Source: Shewanella jiangmenensis (GTDB lineage: Bacteria > Pseudomonadota > Gammaproteobacteria > Enterobacterales > Shewanellaceae). From it: DNA of 64,000 bases. The stretch lies in the NCBI RefSeq assembly GCF_018596335.1, contig NZ_JAHEPS010000003.1:434001-498000 (forward strand), written 5' to 3'. Shown here in pieces: positions 1-7,511 of this stretch (the first letter of the stretch is position 1; each line of letters begins with the position of its first letter). The notes beneath the pieces are model-generated. The model saw only the letters and a list, made by a program, of their open reading frames with translations. It did no database searches and was not told the origin of the DNA. A program made the position numbers and the translations under genes.

Positions 1-1174
1 CATTATTGCCGCGCTGGTATGGTACTTTGCCGGGCCAGCCCCCGCGCTCGCACACGCCATGGTGGTGCTGACCACAGTGCTGATTATTGCCTGTCCCTGT
101 GCCCTTGGGCTTGCCACGCCGATGTCGATTATGGTCGGGGTGGGCCGCGCCGCCTCCATGGGGATCCTGGTTAAAAACGGCGAAGCGCTTGAGCGCGCGA
201 GTAAAATCACCACAGTGGTGCTCGATAAAACCGGCACCCTGACGCTGGGGAAGCCCTCGGTGCGTAAAACACACTGGCTTAACGGTGATGAAGCCGCCGC
301 CCGGCTTGCCACAGCGAGCCTTGAGCGCCAGAGCAGCCATCCATTGTCGGCGGCGCTGGCGGCGTTGTCGGATGCGCCGTCACTTGCGGTGAGCGAGTTT
401 CAGAATCTGCCCGGCGAAGGATTAGTGGGCAGGGTTAGCGGCAAGGATGGCAGTCATGAGTGGCATATCGGCAACCCAAGGCTGATGGCGCGCCTTGGCT
501 TGGCTCAAGAACTTAAAGCGCTAGAGGCCGAGCTTGATGCCCTTGCCATCGAGGCGCTTACGCCGGTGCTGGTCGCCAAAGACAGAACACTTGTCGCCAT
601 CCTCGGTGTGGGTGACCCGCTAAGGGCCGATGCCAAAGCGGCCATGACGCGCCTTAAGGCCCAGGGTAAGCGATTGGTGCTGCTCTCTGGCGATAACCAA
701 CATACCGCCGAGGCGGTTGGCCGTGCGCTGGGTATCGATGAAGTGATTGCCGGAGTCATGCCCGATGAAAAGCATCAGCACATTGCCCGCCTTAAAGCGT
801 CCGGCGAGGTGGTGGCCATGGTGGGCGATGGCATTAACGATGCTCCGGCACTTGCCGAAGCCGATGTGGGGATAGCCATGGGCACGGGAACAGATGTCGC
901 CATCGAGAGCGCGTCTTTGACCCTGCTGTCACCGAGACTCGAATCCCTTGCCGATGCGTTTGCACTGTCAAACGCCACCCTTGGCAATATCCGCCAAAAC
1001 CTCTTTGGCGCCTTTATTTACAATGTGCTCGGCATTCCGGTGGCGGCGGGCGTGCTTTATCCGGCGTTTGGACTGCTGCTAAGCCCCGTGCTTGCCGGCG
1101 CCGCGATGGCGGCGTCATCGCTGACCGTGGTGACCAACGCCAACCGGCTTAAAACCCTGAAATTCGAAGACTGA
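1..1174 (+). CDS. copA: Copper-type P1B ATPase, C-terminal part (5' end outside window)
   Basis: ATP-driven heavy-metal exporter of the inner membrane. The reading frame is open to the left edge, so the start and any metal-binding domains lie outside the window. Visible parts in order are the intramembrane CPC motif (ACPCALGLATP, about nt 86-118), the phosphorylation loop DKTGT at nt 224-238 carrying the catalytic Asp, the nucleotide-binding domain, the hinge GDGINDAP at nt 824-847, and the last transmembrane helices ending near nt 1150. CPC together with this hinge is typical of Cu(I) or Ag(I) exporters such as CopA; the metal is inferred from the family. The gene is followed by a short gap and an unrelated small membrane protein gene. 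Confidence 0.9.
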   Translation, partial: IIAALVWYFAGPAPALAHAMVVLTTVLIIACPCALGLATPMSIMVGVGRAASMGILVKNGEALERASKITTVVLDKTGTLTLGKPSVRKTHWLNGDEAAARLATASLERQSSHPLSAALAALSDAPSLAVSEFQNLPGEGLVGRVSGKDGSHEWHIGNPRLMARLGLAQELKALEAELDALAIEALTPVLVAKDRTLVAILGVGDPLRADAKAAMTRLKAQGKRLVLLSGDNQHTAEAVGRALGIDEVIAGVMPDEKHQHIARLKASGEVVAMVGDGINDAPALAEADVGIAMGTGTDVAIESASLTLLSPRLESLADAFALSNATLGNIRQNLFGAFIYNVLGIPVAAGVLYPAFGLLLSPVLAGAAMAASSLTVVTNANRLKTLKFED

Positions 1175-1244
1175 CTGTGCGTGTGATGACTCAAACTGCG
1201 TTGCAATGCATGGCCGCGCTGTTGGTATCTGTGGGTAGCCTTTG

Positions 1245-1679
1245 ATGACGAGCCCTGTGATTAACCTCCTTGTTATCAACTTCCTTGTTATTCTTAGCGG
1301 CGCTGCTATCGGCGTGTGGCTGGCACGCCACCCACGCCTTCAGAGCCCCCTACCGCGGGCGGCGCTGCTTGCAAGCTTTCCGCTTTACCATGTGTTGTTT
1401 GCGCTGCTTGCCTTTCATGGAACGTCGGAGATTACCCGTTTGCAGCAAGACCTGCTGCATGAACTTGTGGCAATGGCAGGGTTTTGGCTGCTGGCATGGG
1501 AGTCGCTGCGACATCGGGCTGTTTTGCCCGCGGCGCTGTTAGCCCATGGGCTTTACGACGGATTGTTGGCAAGCGCGGCCGCGCCCTGGTGGTGGGCGGG
1601 GTTTTGCGGCGCAGTGGATATCACTCTGGCGCTCTTGTGGTGGGCGCAGGCAACGCGGCGCCATCTGCTGGATGGATAA
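1245..1679 (+). CDS. Small hydrophobic membrane protein, unknown function
   Basis: A 144-residue protein that I do not recognise. It is strongly hydrophobic, with about four predicted membrane helices (first near residues 5-25, last near residues 115-135) and a Trp-rich final segment. The start is uncertain: TTG at 1242 and ATG at 1245 lie side by side, and neither has a strong ribosome-binding site. It follows the copper ATPase on the same strand by about 70 bp, so co-transcription is possible. Codon use resembles the neighbours, which supports it being a real gene. No enzymatic motif was seen. Confidence 0.55.
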   Translation: MTSPVINLLVINFLVILSGAAIGVWLARHPRLQSPLPRAALLASFPLYHVLFALLAFHGTSEITRLQQDLLHELVAMAGFWLLAWESLRHRAVLPAALLAHGLYDGLLASAAAPWWWAGFCGAVDITLALLWWAQATRRHLLDG

Positions 1680-1719
1680 AACTCAGGCGCTGTCGCTGAT
1701 TTGGATCTGCTGCGCCAAT

Positions 1720-2277
1720 TTAACCGAGCGGCAAATAAAAGATGTGCTGTGGACCTGCGCTGCCACCCAAATAGTGGCTGTTGCTGTCGATAAAGTTGCT
1801 CTTCAGGTAAAGGTCCCGCGCCAAGGTATTGTTAAGATTGACCGTCAGCACCAGGCGCTGAAACTGCGGATAGCGCGTTTGAACAAAGGTTGGCAATGCC
1901 TTAAGCGCCGCCTTGCCAAAGCCCTTGCCCTGATGGCGCACGTCAATCAAAAACGCCCGAAAACCGAGGTCGGACGCGTTCGCAAATTCGTGTTCGCGGT
2001 CATATTCTTTATCAAGGAGAAAAAAGCCGACCACTTCAGCACTGGCATCGGCGGCACTGGAGTTGGTGGTGGCATCGGCGCTGGCATCAGCGGCGGTATT
2101 GCCTGTGTCGTCTTGGTTGACATCCGGATGATGCCACACCAGCACTGGCACTATGGCGCCGCCGGCGATGGCGAGGATTTCATCCATGGTGCCGACAAAG
2201 CGCAATTGCTCCGGGGCAACTTCCAGTAACTGGGCGAGTGCGCGGGTGGATTCAGTCATCTTTTCCAGTCGGATCAT
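1720..2277 (-). CDS. GNAT-family N-acetyltransferase with low-complexity insert
   Basis: A 185-residue acyltransferase of the GNAT fold, using acetyl-CoA to acylate an unknown amine. The acetyl-CoA loop is visible as VRHQGKGFGKAALKA (R-x-x-G-x-G) near residues 114-128, followed by the family's TVNLNNTLARDLYLKSNF region. ATG at 2277 has a good site, AAGGAG, seven bases upstream. Odd feature: residues about 57-80 are a low-complexity run made almost only of Ala, Asp, Ser, Thr and Asn, placed between the first beta strands and the core. This looks like an expanded GCN-type repeat and probably forms a surface loop. The substrate cannot be told. Confidence 0.8.
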   Translation of the reverse strand: MIRLEKMTESTRALAQLLEVAPEQLRFVGTMDEILAIAGGAIVPVLVWHHPDVNQDDTGNTAADASADATTNSSAADASAEVVGFFLLDKEYDREHEFANASDLGFRAFLIDVRHQGKGFGKAALKALPTFVQTRYPQFQRLVLTVNLNNTLARDLYLKSNFIDSNSHYLGGSAGPQHIFYLPLG

Positions 2278-2513
2278 TTGCTTCTCCTTATTTGCGCGCC
2301 GCTTTTTATGTTTACCCAGCTGTTTTTTATTTCTACCCAGTTATTTTTACCCCGCTATTTTGGCGGTTTTTGGCATGCGGCCGCAAGTCGGTTGATAATT
2401 CACGCAGGGGTGCTATAGTACGCCGCTTTATCAGAGGGTAGGCTTAGTCTTGCCCTGCGCAATTTTTGCCCGGGCTTTCGCCCTTGGGCCCACAGACAAA
2501 CGGAAACCAGCCC

Positions 2514-4109
2514 GTGATCACTACCGCCAATATCACCATGCAGTTCGGCGCCAAGCCACTGTTTGAAAACATCTCCGTCAAGTTCGGTGACGGCAACCGC
2601 TACGGCCTTATCGGCGCCAACGGTTGCGGTAAATCCACCTTTATGAAGATCCTCTCCGGTGAGCTGGAGCCTTCCGGTGGTAACGTCCACCTCGATCCCA
2701 ACGAGCGTCTGGGTAAACTGAATCAGGATCAGTTCGCCTATGAAGAGTTCAGCGTGATTGATACCGTGATCATGGGTCACAAAGAGCTGTGGGCGGTAAA
2801 GCAAGAGCGCGATCGCATCTACTCTTTGCCTGAAATGAGCGAAGATGACGGCATCAAAGTAGCCGAGCTTGAGATGGAATTTGCCGAAATGGACGGTTAC
2901 ACCGCCGAAAGCCGCGCCGGTGAGCTGCTTCTGGGCGTAGGTATTCCGCTCGAGCAACATTTTGGCCCCATGAGCCAGGTCGCCCCCGGCTGGAAACTGC
3001 GGGTGCTGCTGGCTCAGGCGCTGTTCTCCAACCCGGACGTGCTGCTGCTTGACGAACCAACAAACAACCTGGATATCGACACCATCCGTTGGTTGCAGGA
3101 AACCCTGAACCAGCGCGATTCGACCATGATCATCATCTCCCACGACCGTTACTTCTTGAACTCGGTCTGTACCCACATGGCGGATCTGGACTACGGTGAG
3201 CTGCGCGTGTATCCGGGCAACTACGATGAATACATGATGGCCGCAAGCCAGGCACGCGAGCGCCTTTTGGCCGATAACGCCAAGAAGAAGGCGCAGATTG
3301 CCGAGCTGCAAACCTTCGTGGCGCGCTTCTCTGCCAACGCTTCCAAGGCCAAGCAGGCCACTTCCCGCGCCAAGCAAATTGAGAAAATCAAGCTGGACGA
3401 AGTCAAGGCTTCCAGCCGCGTGAACCCTTACATCCGTTTCGAGCAGGACAAGAAACTGTTCCGTAACGCGCTGATTGTTGAGAATCTGGCCAAGGGTTAC
3501 GACGACAAACCGCTGTTCAAGGGCGTAAACCTGATTGCCGAAGTGGGCGAGCGTATCGCTATCCTCGGTGAGAACGGCGCCGGTAAAACCACCCTGGTGC
3601 GTACCCTTATCCATGAACTGCCGCAGGATGCCGGTAACATTCAATGGTCTGAAAACGCCAGCATTGGCTATTACGCCCAGGATCATGCCAGCGATTTCGA
3701 AAACGATTTGAACCTGTTCGACTGGATGAGCCAGTGGCGCCGTGAAGGCGATGACGATCAGGCCGTACGCTCAGTGCTCGGCCGGATGCTGTTTGGTGCC
3801 GATGACATCAAAAAGTCGGTCAAGGTACTGTCAGGTGGTGAGCAGGGCCGCATGCTGTTTGGCAAGCTGATGCTGCAAAAGCCGAACATTCTGGTGATGG
3901 ACGAGCCGACCAACCACCTGGACATGGAATCCATTGAGTCGCTGAACAACGCGCTGGAAAACTACGAAGGCACCCTGATGTTCGTCTCGCACGACCGTGC
4001 CTTTGTAAGCTCCCTTGCCAACCGCATCATCGAAATCACCGCCAAGGGCGTGGTGGATTTCAAAGGAACCTACGAAGAGTTCCTGCGAAGCAAAGGTGTT
4101 GAAGAGTAA
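2514..4109 (+). CDS. ybiT: ABC-F ATPase, YbiT type
   Basis: A soluble protein with two ATP-binding cassettes and no membrane part; ABC-F proteins act on ribosomes. It has 531 residues and aligns nearly end to end with my recollection of E. coli YbiT (530). Walker A of cassette 1 is GANGCGKST (residues 34-42) and of cassette 2 is GENGAGKTT. Both Walker B regions read [11 protein letters not shown] or [10 protein letters not shown]. The charged linker between cassettes is rich in Lys and Arg. I chose GTG 2514 because family proteins begin just before the strand TANITMQFG, and GGAAA lies upstream; TTG 2466 would add 16 unmatched residues. A strong terminator follows directly. The exact ribosomal role of YbiT is not settled. 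Confidence 0.92.
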   Translation: MITTANITMQFGAKPLFENISVKFGDGNRYGLIGANGCGKSTFMKILSGELEPSGGNVHLDPNERLGKLNQDQFAYEEFSVIDTVIMGHKELWAVKQERDRIYSLPEMSEDDGIKVAELEMEFAEMDGYTAESRAGELLLGVGIPLEQHFGPMSQVAPGWKLRVLLAQALFSNPDVLLLDEPTNNLDIDTIRWLQETLNQRDSTMIIISHDRYFLNSVCTHMADLDYGELRVYPGNYDEYMMAASQARERLLADNAKKKAQIAELQTFVARFSANASKAKQATSRAKQIEKIKLDEVKASSRVNPYIRFEQDKKLFRNALIVENLAKGYDDKPLFKGVNLIAEVGERIAILGENGAGKTTLVRTLIHELPQDAGNIQWSENASIGYYAQDHASDFENDLNLFDWMSQWRREGDDDQAVRSVLGRMLFGADDIKKSVKVLSGGEQGRMLFGKLMLQKPNILVMDEPTNHLDMESIESLNNALENYEGTLMFVSHDRAFVSSLANRIIEITAKGVVDFKGTYEEFLRSKGVEE

Positions 4110-4125
4110 TAGCACCTTGCAGCTC

Positions 4126-4152
4126 AAAGCCGGCCTCAGTGCCGGCTTTTTT
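4126..4152 (+). terminator. Rho-independent terminator after ybiT
   Basis: The stem AAAGCCGGC/GCCGGCTTT with loop CTCAGT runs into a T tract (TTTTTT), 17 bp after the ybiT stop codon. Confidence 0.9.
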
Positions 4153-4362
4153 GTGGCCGTTTTTCGGCTTTCAGTTTCAGGCGAGTGGCTCAGGTGAAAG
4201 GCGCAGGCAACAAGCTCCGCTGGCTTGCGTCAATCCCTATCGGCGCCGGGTATTTGCGGGAATTTTCATCAAACCCTTGTACTTAGGCCGGATATGCCAT
4301 TAACTGGAGACTGTTTCAATTGTCGCCGCTACCAAGCCTGAATGGTCCCCAAGGAGAGAGTC

Positions 4363-4743
4363 ATGGCCAAAAATCCCGTATCCTGGTTTGAAATCTACGT
4401 TAACGACATGGCCCGCGCCCGCAGTTTCTACGAGCAGGTGTTTGCCGTCAGCCTCGAGAAACTTGATATGCCAGCCGAGGATAATTTTCAGATGTGGTTT
4501 TTCCCGTCCGAGATGAGTCAATACGGCAGCAGCGGCGCGCTGGTACATATGCCTGGGTTTGCGGCCGGCGGCAACAGCACGCTGGTTTATTTTGGCTGTG
4601 ACGACTGCGCGGTCGAAGAGTCGCGGATTGAAGGCGCCGGCGGAGTGGTACACCGCAGCAAAATGTCCATCGGTCAGTACGGTTTTATTACCCTCGCGAT
4701 AGACACCGAAGGCAATATGATAGGGCTGCACTCGCTCAAATAA
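4363..4743 (+). CDS. VOC (glyoxalase/bleomycin-resistance fold) protein
   Basis: A 126-residue single-domain protein of the vicinal oxygen chelate superfamily. The N-terminus WFEIYVNDMARARSFYEQVF is the usual first beta-alpha-beta unit, and the end (ITLAIDTEGNMIGLHS) is the usual last strand with a Glu that can bind metal. ATG 4363 is preceded by AAGGAGAGAG, a near-perfect ribosome site; ATG 4342 in the same frame lacks one. Members include metal-dependent lyases and dioxygenases as well as binding proteins, so the substrate is open. It stands alone between the ybiT terminator and the kef pair. Confidence 0.85.
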   Translation: MAKNPVSWFEIYVNDMARARSFYEQVFAVSLEKLDMPAEDNFQMWFFPSEMSQYGSSGALVHMPGFAAGGNSTLVYFGCDDCAVEESRIEGAGGVVHRSKMSIGQYGFITLAIDTEGNMIGLHSLK

Positions 4744-4862
4744 GCGTCCGGAATGCGGCGCTGTCAGCCGCAATCTACCCGCAATCTACCCAAGAAAACG
4801 TCAGTGGACCCCTTGCGCCGCTGACGGTATGAATTCAGGGGCAACAATGCCCGGGAGTGCCC

Positions 4863-5540
4863 ATGACCCAGGCTAACTCAGCGCAGGCAACCAATTCCGT
4901 ACTCCTGCTGTTTGCCCATCCCGGGCAAAGCGGCTCCGAAGTTTGCCTGCCCATGTATCGCATCGCCTGCGATACGCCGGGGGTGACCTGCGTGGATTTA
5001 TACGCCGAATATCCCACCTTCAATATCGATATTCAGGCCGAGCAGCAGCGACTGCTGGCCCATAAGGTGCTGATTTTCCTGTTTCCACTTTTTTGGTACT
5101 CGACACCATCGCTGCTTAAAGAGTGGCAGGATCTGGTGCTTGAATACAATTTTGCCTACGGCAGCAAGGGCGACAAGCTGCACGGAAAACCCTTTTTGTG
5201 TGCCTTGAGCGCCGGTGGCAGTGAGGCGTCCTACAGCCCTGCGGGGTACAACCACTTCGGTCTCAGAACCTTGCTCTCACCACTTGAGCAAACCGCCGCG
5301 CTCACGGGCATGGACTATTTGCCGCCGTTTGCGCTCTTTGGGGCCCGCTCAGCCGCAGAGGAGGGGCGCCTCGCGCCACATCTCGAGCGTTGGCAGCGGC
5401 TGCTTGATGCTCTGGTGGCAGGCACAGCGCCTAACCCACGCACCTCGCTCCCGAATGACAGGGCGTCGCTGGTGAATGACTGGGAGTTGCTCTTCAATGA
5501 CAAAGCGGCGCTGATGAATGATTGGGAGGGGCTGGCATGA
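4863..5540 (+). CDS. kefF: KefF-like flavodoxin-fold quinone reductase with heptad-repeat tail
   Basis: A 225-residue flavodoxin-fold protein of the NAD(P)H:quinone reductase family. In E. coli, KefF is the cytoplasmic activator of KefC. Family landmarks are LLLFAHPGQSGS near the N-terminus (FMN phosphate loop), the FLFPLFWYSTPSLLKEWQD segment, an Ala-Gly-Gly loop near residues 115-118, and MDYLPPFALFG. E. coli KefF is about 176 residues; this one is longer because residues about 191-225 are five consecutive 7-residue units of the pattern N-D-x-x-x-L-x. The start at ATG 4863 follows CGGGAG. The stop overlaps the kefC start as ATGA, so the two are translationally coupled and presumably form one complex. 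Confidence 0.87.
   Translation: MTQANSAQATNSVLLLFAHPGQSGSEVCLPMYRIACDTPGVTCVDLYAEYPTFNIDIQAEQQRLLAHKVLIFLFPLFWYSTPSLLKEWQDLVLEYNFAYGSKGDKLHGKPFLCALSAGGSEASYSPAGYNHFGLRTLLSPLEQTAALTGMDYLPPFALFGARSAAEEGRLAPHLERWQRLLDALVAGTAPNPRTSLPNDRASLVNDWELLFNDKAALMNDWEGLA
5433..5537 (+). repeat. Five 21-bp tandem units coding the KefF heptad tail
   Basis: In frame the units read NPRTSLP, NDRASLV, NDWELLF, NDKAALM and NDWEGLA. At DNA level units 2-3 (5454-5495) and 4-5 (5496-5537) are clear copies of one 42-bp block starting AATGACA. The last unit ends one base before the kefF stop codon. Confidence 0.85.
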
Positions 5541-7459
5541 CCGACATTTTTTTGCAGGCCTTTGTCTATCTGCTCGCCGCAGTGCTGGCGGTGCCCCTTG
5601 CCAAGCGTCTGGGCCTTGGCTCAGTGCTTGGGTATTTGGTGGCTGGTGTTGCTATCGGGCCGCTGCTGGGACTGGTCGGGCAGGAAACCCAAAGTATTCA
5701 GCATTTTGCAGAATTTGGTGTGGTGCTGATGCTGTTTCTGGTCGGGCTTGAGCTTGATGCCAAGCAGCTGTGGCAGATGCGTCAGCGGCTGTTGGGATTG
5801 GGCGGCCTGCAGGTGCTGCTGACAACGGCGGCGGTGGCGGGGCTTGCATTTGCGCTTGGTCAGCCATGGCAGATAGCGCTGGCGCTTGGCATGATCCTCG
5901 CCATGTCGTCCACCGCCATCGTGCTGCAATCGCTCAATGAAAAGGGCCTTGCCAAAACCGAAGGTGGCCGCAGCGGCTTTTCGGTGCTGCTGTTTCAGGA
6001 TATTGCGGTTATTCCAATCCTTGCGATTTTGCCGCTGCTTGCCGTGGGCGCGCCTGCAACCGAGGCAAGCCATGACGAGATGTCGCTGGTGGCAGGATTA
6101 CCCGGTTGGGCCAATGCGCTGGTGGTGCTTGGCGCCATTGCCTCTGTGGTGTTTGGCGGCAGGTTTCTCACAAGGCCGCTGTTTGGCTATGTGGCCCGCT
6201 CGGGGCTTAGGGAAGTCTTTACCGCCTCGGCCTTGATGCTGGTGATTGGCATTGCGGCGCTGATGAGCCTCGTTGGGCTATCACCGGCGCTCGGCACCTT
6301 TTTGGCCGGTGTGGTGCTTGCCAGCAGCGAGTTTCGCCATGAGCTTGAATCTACTATCGAGCCCTTCAAGGGCCTTTTGCTTGGGCTCTTTTTTATCACA
6401 GTGGGAGCAGGCATCGACTTTGCCATGCTGCTGTCACAGTTTGCGCTGGTGCTTGGGCTTGCCCTTGGGGTGATGCTGATAAAGGCGCTGGTGCTGTTGC
6501 TTTTGGCACGGCTGTTTCATCTGTCCGGCTCGGATAAATGGCTGTTTGCGCTGTCGCTGGCGCAGGCGGGGGAATTTGGCTTTGTGCTCCTTGGCTACAG
6601 TCAGCAGCAGGGCGTGCTTGGCAGTGAGCTTGGCGCGCTGCTCTCCATGGTGGTTGCCATCAGCATGTTTTTAACCCCCGGGCTTTTTATCCTGTTTGAG
6701 CGGGTGATTTTGCCAAGGGTGACCCGCAGCGCCAATGCCCGCGAGACTGACACCATAGACGAGCAGGGGCCGGTGATCATCGCCGGTATCGGCCGCTTTG
6801 GGCAGATAGTCAATCGGCTCCTCAGAGCCAACGGGGTGCAGACCGTGGTACTCGACCGGGAATATGCCCAGGTTGAGCGGCTTCGCGAAATTGAAATGAA
6901 AAGCTTTTTTGGCGATGTGACTAACCCGGAGCTGTTACACACCGCCGGCATCGCCTCGGCCAAGATGCTGGTGGTTGCCATCGACGATGTCGACGGCGCC
7001 ACCGCGCTGGTGCGCCATGTGCGGCAACATTATCCGCAGGTGGCGATTCTGGCGCGGGCATTTGACAGAGGCCATACCTATGCGCTCACCGACGCCGGCG
7101 CCGATTGGGTGGTGAGTGAGTCTTTTCACTCGGCACTGACTCTGGGCGGCGAGGCCCTTACTCGGCTTGGTATGCATCCCTTTGCCGCCGAGCAGCGAAA
7201 AACCGCCATGTTGGAGCGTGAAAAGGCACATGCCGATGAGCTGTATCAGGCCTGGCGTGAGGTGCGGGATAATTCCGACCGGCGCAAGCGCTACCTTGAG
7301 CTCTTTATGAAGCTTGAAGCGGCGCTTAAAGATGATATGGGCAAAGATAGAATGGCCGGTCACAGCCGCAGCCTGAGCGGCTGGACGCCACCACCGCGGG
7401 GCTATGAAAAGGCGCTGGCAGCGGATGAAGAGCAGACCCCGCCAAGCTCGCCTGCATAG
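5537..7459 (+). CDS. kefC: Glutathione-regulated potassium-efflux antiporter, KefB/KefC family
   Basis: A 640-residue inner-membrane K+/H+ antiporter (CPA2 family). In E. coli it is kept closed by glutathione and opened by glutathione adducts of electrophiles, lowering cytoplasmic pH. The first about 390 residues form the hydrophobic Na+/H+ exchanger domain, including SSTAIVLQSLNEKGL and GRSGFSVLLFQDIAVIP. A soluble RCK/TrkA-N domain follows, starting with PVIIAGIGRFGQIVNRLL (GxGxxG nucleotide-binding loop) and including a conserved Asp at the second strand end (VVLDRE). KefB and KefC are hard to separate by eye; an upstream kefF favours KefC. The start at ATG 5537 overlaps the kefF stop. Confidence 0.92.
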   Translation: MTDIFLQAFVYLLAAVLAVPLAKRLGLGSVLGYLVAGVAIGPLLGLVGQETQSIQHFAEFGVVLMLFLVGLELDAKQLWQMRQRLLGLGGLQVLLTTAAVAGLAFALGQPWQIALALGMILAMSSTAIVLQSLNEKGLAKTEGGRSGFSVLLFQDIAVIPILAILPLLAVGAPATEASHDEMSLVAGLPGWANALVVLGAIASVVFGGRFLTRPLFGYVARSGLREVFTASALMLVIGIAALMSLVGLSPALGTFLAGVVLASSEFRHELESTIEPFKGLLLGLFFITVGAGIDFAMLLSQFALVLGLALGVMLIKALVLLLLARLFHLSGSDKWLFALSLAQAGEFGFVLLGYSQQQGVLGSELGALLSMVVAISMFLTPGLFILFERVILPRVTRSANARETDTIDEQGPVIIAGIGRFGQIVNRLLRANGVQTVVLDREYAQVERLREIEMKSFFGDVTNPELLHTAGIASAKMLVVAIDDVDGATALVRHVRQHYPQVAILARAFDRGHTYALTDAGADWVVSESFHSALTLGGEALTRLGMHPFAAEQRKTAMLEREKAHADELYQAWREVRDNSDRRKRYLELFMKLEAALKDDMGKDRMAGHSRSLSGWTPPPRGYEKALAADEEQTPPSSPA

Positions 7460-7461
7460 TA

Positions 7462-7486
7462 AAAAAGCAGCCATTGGGCTGCTTTT
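7462..7486. terminator. Bidirectional terminator between kefC and the TonB receptor gene
   Basis: The perfect stem AAAAGCAGCC/GGCTGCTTTT with loop ATTG has A and T tracts on its two sides, so it can end transcription from both converging genes. Confidence 0.9.
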
Positions 7487-7511
7487 TCATGTTGGGCAGA
7501 GACTTAAAGGC

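Noticed and set aside
2400-3686. 428-codon open frame on the minus strand opposite ybiT
   Set aside because: It is an antisense shadow of a strongly conserved gene with GC-rich third positions; the protein has no motif and no ribosome site.
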